This document shows, piece by piece, positions 58,218 through 64,000 of a stretch of DNA of 64,000 bases (its first letter is position 1; each line of letters starts with the position of its first letter). The notes under the pieces were generated by a model that was not told where the DNA came from, made no database searches, and saw only the letters and a list, made by a program, of their open reading frames with translations. Origin of the DNA: Collinsella sp. (lineage in GTDB: Bacteria; Actinomycetota; Coriobacteriia; Coriobacteriales; Coriobacteriaceae); the NCBI GenBank assembly GCA_029264355.1, contig JARIBW010000028.1:62001-126000 (forward strand). Reading direction: 5' to 3'. The position numbers and the translations under genes are program-made.

Positions 58218-58736
58218 ATGGCCATGAACGAAAACGTCGCCAAGGCGCTCGAGGAGCAGATCAACAAGGAGCTCTACTCGGCGTACCTGTACCTCACCTT
58301 TGCCGACTATTACGAGGAGCGCGGCCTCAAGGGCTTTGCGAACTGGTACGAGATCCAGGTGAAGGAGGAGGTCGACCACGCCATGGCCATGCGTCGCTAC
58401 CTTCTCGACAATGACTACAAGCCCGTCATGCTCGCCATCGAGCAGCCGAATATGAACTTCGAAAACGACCTTGCCCCGCTCGAGGCGGGCCTTGCGCACG
58501 AGGAGTACATCACGAGCCTCATCCACCGTTGCTACGAGATCGCGCACGAGGAGCATGACATCCGCGCCTTGCGCATGCTCGACTACTTCGTGAAGGAGCA
58601 GGGAGAGGAAGAGGCAAACGCCCGCGATATGGTGACCAAGATGAAGCTGTTCGGCAGCGACCCCAAGGGGCTGTACGACCTGGATCGCGAATACCAGGCG
58701 CGCATGTACACGCAGATGTCCGCGCTGCCGCTGTAA
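58218..58736 (+). CDS. Ferritin (bacterial non-haem type)
   Basis: A 172-residue four-helix-bundle iron-storage protein. Helix A has NKELYSAYLYLTFADYYEERG, helix B has YEIQVKEEVDHAMAMRRYL with the Glu-x-x-His pair of the ferroxidase centre, and later helices carry the remaining Glu ligands. It stores ferric iron and lowers oxidative stress, plausible in an anaerobe. AAAGGG precedes the ATG at 58218. It faces the tRNA-Ser gene; the palindrome at 58767-58790 lies between them. Confidence 0.93.
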   Translation: MAMNENVAKALEEQINKELYSAYLYLTFADYYEERGLKGFANWYEIQVKEEVDHAMAMRRYLLDNDYKPVMLAIEQPNMNFENDLAPLEAGLAHEEYITSLIHRCYEIAHEEHDIRALRMLDYFVKEQGEEEANARDMVTKMKLFGSDPKGLYDLDREYQARMYTQMSALPL

Positions 58737-58762
58737 CTCGCCGTCTCCATCGCGAAGGCAAC

Positions 58763-58790
58763 AAAAAAGCGAGCCCATATGGGCTCGCTT
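58763..58790 (-). terminator. Rho-independent terminator of tRNA-Ser
   Basis: A perfect 24-base palindrome (AAGCGAGCCCAT and its complement) is followed on the minus strand by TTTTTTG. It starts 12 bases past the tRNA 3' end and may also act on ferritin read-through. Confidence 0.92.
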
Positions 58791-58801
58791 CTCAATTCAA
58801 C

Positions 58802-58893
58802 TGGCGGAGAGCTGGGGATTCGAACCCCAGAAGGGCTTTGCGGCCCTTACTCGCTTAGCAGGCGAGCACCTTCGGCCTCTCGGTCAGCTCTCC
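58802..58893 (-). tRNA. tRNA-Ser (anticodon GCT)
   Basis: A 92-base class-II tRNA on the minus strand. The 7-bp acceptor stem is GGAGAGC/GCTCTCC with discriminator G and an encoded CCA. The anticodon arm is CTCGC-CTGCTAA-GCGAG with anticodon GCT at 58857-58859, decoding AGC and AGU. A long variable arm (AAGGGC / GCCCTT) is typical of serine tRNA. The T-arm reads TTCGAAT. Confidence 0.97.
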
Positions 58894-58960
58894 GGAACAG
58901 CCAGACGATGATAACGCACTTCCGCGGGCTTGAACAGGGCACGGGCGTAACAATTCAAAA

Positions 58961-59956
58961 CTAGCCCAAGAAACCGGGGTTCACCACGAAGTCATCGCGG
59001 TGCGCACGCACCTGGTCCCAACCGAACCCCTCGACAAGATGCTCCGCGGAACAGGGCGAGCCATCGGGCCTCAGGCCCAACGCATGCGCAAGACGCCCCA
59101 AAAGCCGCTCGGGCGCATCGAAACGCTTGCGCAGCTCCCCCATATCGAGATCTCGATCGCGCTTGGACAGGCGTCGGCCGTCCGGCGCCACCAGCAAGGG
59201 AACGTGCGCGTACTCGGGATGCGCGTATCCGAGCACATCCTGCAGATACAGCTGGCGGGCCGTCGATCCCAACAAGTCGCAGCCGCGCACGACCTCCGTG
59301 ACGCCCATGGCGGCATCGTCCACGACGACGGCGAGCTGGTAGGCGAAGACGCCGTCGCTGCGCCGCACGAGGAAGTCCCCGCACTCGCACGCGAGATCCT
59401 CGACATGCGCGCCGTACGTGCGGTCGGCGAACCTCACGATGCGCGACATCGAGGACGCAAGAGGGCAGGGCGCCGTGGCGGGTTCGCCCGGATCGCCCGC
59501 CGCGGGCACCTTCAGGCGCACCGCGGGAGACCGGACAGCCGAGCGCTCCGCCACCTGCTCGGACGTCAGCCCTCGGCACGTCCCCGCATACACGGGCGTG
59601 CCGTCGCTGGCATGAGGCGCACTCGCGGCATGAAGCTCGGCCCGCGTGCAAAAACAGGGGTACACCAGACCAAGCGCATCAAGCCTGCTCAGCGCATCTT
59701 CATAGAGGTCGAGCCGGTCGGTCTGGTAAAACGGGCCCTCATCCCACTCGAGCCCCAGCCAATGTAGGTCGTCCATGAGCAGCTCGGCCCACGGTCCGCT
59801 GCGGGCGCGGTCGTCGAGGTCCTCGATGCGCAACACGAGCCTTCCCCCTTGGCTGCGCACCGAAAGCCATGCCAAAAGAGATGCCGCGATGTTGCCCAAA
59901 TGCATGCGCCCCGTCGGCGATGGCGCGAAGCGGCCGATCACCGTCGCTACGCCCAC
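58961..59956 (-). CDS. gluQ: Glutamyl-Q tRNA(Asp) synthetase / truncated glutamyl-tRNA synthetase
   Basis: A 331-residue class-I synthetase catalytic core without the anticodon-binding domain. The HIGH-like motif is APSPTGRMHLGNIAASLLAW, the KMSKS-like motif RRLSKRDRDLDMGEL, and a zinc-binding-type region contains YPCFCTRAELHAA. GluQ attaches glutamate to queuosine in tRNA-Asp. The start is GTG at 59954-59956 with no clear SD; it overlaps the stop of a 51-codon acidic ORF by 10 bases, so translation is probably coupled to that ORF. The distinction from a short GltX cannot be made by eye alone. Confidence 0.88.
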   Translation of the reverse strand: MGVATVIGRFAPSPTGRMHLGNIAASLLAWLSVRSQGGRLVLRIEDLDDRARSGPWAELLMDDLHWLGLEWDEGPFYQTDRLDLYEDALSRLDALGLVYPCFCTRAELHAASAPHASDGTPVYAGTCRGLTSEQVAERSAVRSPAVRLKVPAAGDPGEPATAPCPLASSMSRIVRFADRTYGAHVEDLACECGDFLVRRSDGVFAYQLAVVVDDAAMGVTEVVRGCDLLGSTARQLYLQDVLGYAHPEYAHVPLLVAPDGRRLSKRDRDLDMGELRKRFDAPERLLGRLAHALGLRPDGSPCSAEHLVEGFGWDQVRAHRDDFVVNPGFLG

Positions 59957-60102
59957 GGATCGCGCTCGAAGAGGGGCTCGGGATCGGGACGACGGTCGGA
60001 ATACGGGTCGTAGCCGTCGTCATCCTCGTTCTCCGCGCGGATGCACGGATCGTCGTACTCCGGAGCATGCCTTTCCTCGCCCGTCCTTTGCGGCTCGTCC
60101 AT
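59947..60102 (-). CDS. Small acidic protein overlapping the gluQ start
   Basis: A 51-codon ORF with an excellent SD (GGGGAGGG, three bases before the ATG at 60100-60102). The product is very acidic and rich in Asp, Glu, Pro and Arg (ENEDDDGYDPYSDRRPDPEP), probably disordered. It ends within the gluQ start region, as in translational coupling. No family is recognised; it may serve mainly to drive gluQ translation. Confidence 0.55.
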   Translation of the reverse strand: MDEPQRTGEERHAPEYDDPCIRAENEDDDGYDPYSDRRPDPEPLFERDPWA

Positions 60103-60232
60103 GAACCCTCCCCTCGCGAAGGCCGACCCCCCGTGTTCGCCGAAGGGGCCGGCCTCCCATCTGTTTGCCACCTCAGCAGCATATACGAGTTTCCCCGCAG
60201 TTGCCCGTCATCGACTCGGATGCCGTTCGCGA

Positions 60233-62806
<2,574 letters not shown>

Positions 62807-63118
62807 GGAATCACCCTCTCTCGCGGCCCTTTTGGCCGCCGTCTCAGTTGAGGAGAACAACATTGGGCCACAGGGTCGCACTCGGCCGCCCTACGGGGCG
62901 GCACACTGTGTTATCGAAAGGTATTGTTGCCGACGCACAGCCGTTTTATACCAGAATCTAAGTCTACATATATAAGATTTTCTTAGTGTATCTATGAGCG
63001 ATTGTTATGACCCTCATACGACATCCGGTTAGGTATGCGACAAGGGACCCGGTGCGCAGGCGGCGCAGAAGCAAAGCCGATCCCATCAAAGACCCGACCC
63101 GCAACCGAACTCGACGAC
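62807..63118. promoter_or_regulatory. clpB leader with -10 and AT-rich dyad
   Basis: A 312-base region with no gene. Minus-strand TATAAA at 62945-62950 is the likely -10. Just upstream an AT-rich imperfect dyad covers 62956-62986 (ATCTAAGT ... CTTAG), including TAAGATTTTCTTA at 62973-62985. The canonical HAIR motif CTTGAGT-N7-ACTCAAG is not present. Confidence 0.5.
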
Positions 63119-63394
63119 TCACAGCCGACTCAAGATGTAATCGTAGTTCTCGCGACGATGCGGCACGGTGCAGGCGCTGCAATCCTTGATGCGCGTCCCA
63201 TCAGCGGCGTCTATATAGGTGAAGTTGCCCCCGCAATCCTCGCCCAAGCGATACAGCGGACAAAAGCAGAACAGGCAGTTTAGATCCTCAGGCGGCATGT
63301 CGTGACATGGATAGAACTCACAGGCGCTGTGATTGAAGAACCGATGATTCTCGCCTGTGGGCACCCCGGGTGCCCCGCCGTTCTCCTCAGGCAT
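63119..63394 (-). CDS. Small cysteine-rich domain protein (probable zinc or metal binding)
   Basis: A 91-residue protein matching the Cys-rich small domain family. Ten Cys are arranged as ACEFYPCHDM, LNCLFCFCPLYRLGEDCGGNF and IKDCSACTVPHRRENYDYIL. The family's function is unknown; the Cys pattern suggests metal binding. The ATG at 63392-63394 has GAAGGAGG six bases upstream. It lies between hspR (78-base gap, with a palindromic element) and the clpB leader. Confidence 0.85.
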   Translation of the reverse strand: MPEENGGAPGVPTGENHRFFNHSACEFYPCHDMPPEDLNCLFCFCPLYRLGEDCGGNFTYIDAADGTRIKDCSACTVPHRRENYDYILSRL

Positions 63395-63437
63395 CGCCGC
63401 CCTCCTTCTCTCGCCCGCATCCCCGCCAAGCACCGAC

Positions 63438-63472
63438 AACCTCGATTTGGGGACTGTCCCTAAATCGAGGTT
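63438..63472. repeat. REP-like palindrome at the end of hspR
   Basis: AACCTCGATTT is repeated inverted as AAATCGAGGTT around GGGGACTGTCCC. It borders the hspR stop codon. GGGGACxGTCCCC cores occur in REP-type elements; on the plus strand it is followed by TTT and could also act as a terminator. Confidence 0.6.
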
Positions 63473-63886
63473 TTACAGGTCCCCACCGGAAAGCAGGCCG
63501 CGCAGGACCTTCTCGGGATCGGCGGAGCCGTCGCGCGGGGCGAGCGCGGTGATGCGCTTTTGCATCTTGAGTTCGTGAAGCTCATCCTCGAGCTGGCGCA
63601 CGCGAGAACGCAGTTTCTCAGCCTCGAGCTCTCGCGCCTCGGCGCGCTCCTTCATGTCCAAAATGCGAACCACGCCGGCGAGGTTGATGCCCTCGTCGGT
63701 GAGTTGGTTGATGAGCTCGAGGCGCTCGATGTCGGCCTGGGAGTACAGGCGCGTGTTGCCGCCCGAGCGCTTGGGGTTCACCAGGCCCTTGGACTCATAC
63801 ACGCGCAACGTCTGGGGATGCATGCCCGTGAGCTCCGCGGCGACGGAAATCATATACAGCGGTTTGTTGCGGCTCTCCTCGGTCAT
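63473..63886 (-). CDS. hspR: HspR heat-shock repressor (MerR family)
   Basis: A 137-residue regulator. The winged HTH reads YMISVAAELTGMHPQTLRVYESKGL, followed by SGGNTRLYSQADIERLELI, LTDEGINLAGVVRIL and a C-terminal coiled coil (EKLRSRVRQLEDELHELKMQ). HspR represses dnaK and clpB operons in actinobacteria, with DnaK as co-repressor. The ATG at 63884-63886 lies downstream of a GGGGGA stretch. A -10-like TACAAT (minus) is at 63919-63924. Usually hspR ends the dnaK-grpE-dnaJ operon, which would lie beyond the right edge. Confidence 0.93.
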   Translation of the reverse strand: MTEESRNKPLYMISVAAELTGMHPQTLRVYESKGLVNPKRSGGNTRLYSQADIERLELINQLTDEGINLAGVVRILDMKERAEARELEAEKLRSRVRQLEDELHELKMQKRITALAPRDGSADPEKVLRGLLSGGDL

Positions 63887-63918
63887 GTTTCCCCCATCCA
63901 ATCGAATCATCGAATCCT

Positions 63919-63960
63919 ATTGTACGCGTCGCGCGCCGGAACACGGAGTCCCGGCGCGCG
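63919..63960 (-). promoter_or_regulatory. hspR upstream region: -10 and hairpin
   Basis: TACAAT (minus) at 63919-63924 and a perfect 10-bp inverted repeat (CGCGCGCCGG / CCGGCGCGCG, 63930-63939 and 63951-63960). The hairpin may end an upstream transcript, and the TACAAT may start hspR. Confidence 0.4.
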
Positions 63961-64000
63961 CAGATGTGCGAAATGCGCCCGTCCCCGAACTGCGCAATGT

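Overview
This 64 kb window is G+C-rich bacterial chromosome. The content suggests an anaerobic, fermentative actinobacterium of the class Coriobacteriia, probably Collinsella-like: pyruvate formate-lyase with its activase, a cellobiose-type PTS, a full nucleoside-salvage operon, an actinobacterial-type HspR next to ClpB, many GTG/TTG starts and strong Shine-Dalgarno sites. The genus is an inference; no rRNA gene is present. I see no prophage, insertion sequence or CRISPR array.

Layout, left to right. 1-5.2 kb: the 5' part of rsgA behind a Ca2+-type P-ATPase (both minus), then pyruvate kinase (plus) with a strong terminator. 5.2-10.7 kb: a DUF389 membrane protein (plus) facing a five-gene minus operon of a polar amino-acid ABC importer plus a class-I glutamine-amidotransferase-like hydrolase. 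10.9-15.0 kb: a short-clade DXS-like enzyme, a DHA2-type MFS exporter, and an Ogt-like protein whose catalytic Cys is Val. 15.1-20.3 kb: DegV, then a MacB-type ATPase with a very large FtsX-like permease carrying a long coiled coil. 20.5-25.6 kb: aspartate-family biosynthesis, lysC-asd (minus) divergent from thrC-thrB (plus). 25.7-32.1 kb: a visibly less G+C-rich beta-glucoside PTS operon (activator, IIA, IIB, unknown membrane protein, IIC, GH1). 32.3-35.8 kb: pyruvate formate-lyase encoded in two pieces, a catalytic body without the glycyl-radical domain and a separate 83-residue glycyl-radical polypeptide, followed by the activase behind its own terminator.

36.3-46.2 kb: a plus-strand nucleoside regulon, deoD, BMP-family lipoprotein, dual ATPase, two permeases, cdd, pyrimidine-nucleoside phosphorylase, deoC and deoB. 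Together they import nucleosides, deaminate cytidine, split nucleosides and feed (deoxy)ribose phosphate into central metabolism. 46.3-48.7 kb: an ArsC/Spx-fold protein lacking the usual Cys, a nucleoside hydrolase, and UppP with an inserted loop. 48.9-52.4 kb: a universal stress protein, a LacI-type repressor, and a Bce-like two-component pair with no adjacent transporter. 52.6-60.1 kb: purH with an unknown downstream gene, a GNAT, a DUF2207 membrane protein, ferritin, tRNA-Ser(GCT), and gluQ overlapped by a small acidic ORF. 60.2-64 kb: clpB, a small Cys-rich zinc-type protein, and hspR.

The most notable point is the split pyruvate formate-lyase: both halves look intact, conserved and separately translated, so the enzyme must work as a two-polypeptide glycyl-radical enzyme. 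Other points worth attention are three enzyme-family members with altered catalytic residues (Ogt-like PVHR, ArsC-like KKSF, DeoB NDSLDGHWE), a long hairpin abutting the ribosome-binding site of the PTS activator, four tandem hairpins behind the nucleoside-binding lipoprotein gene, and REP-like GGGGAC palindromes.
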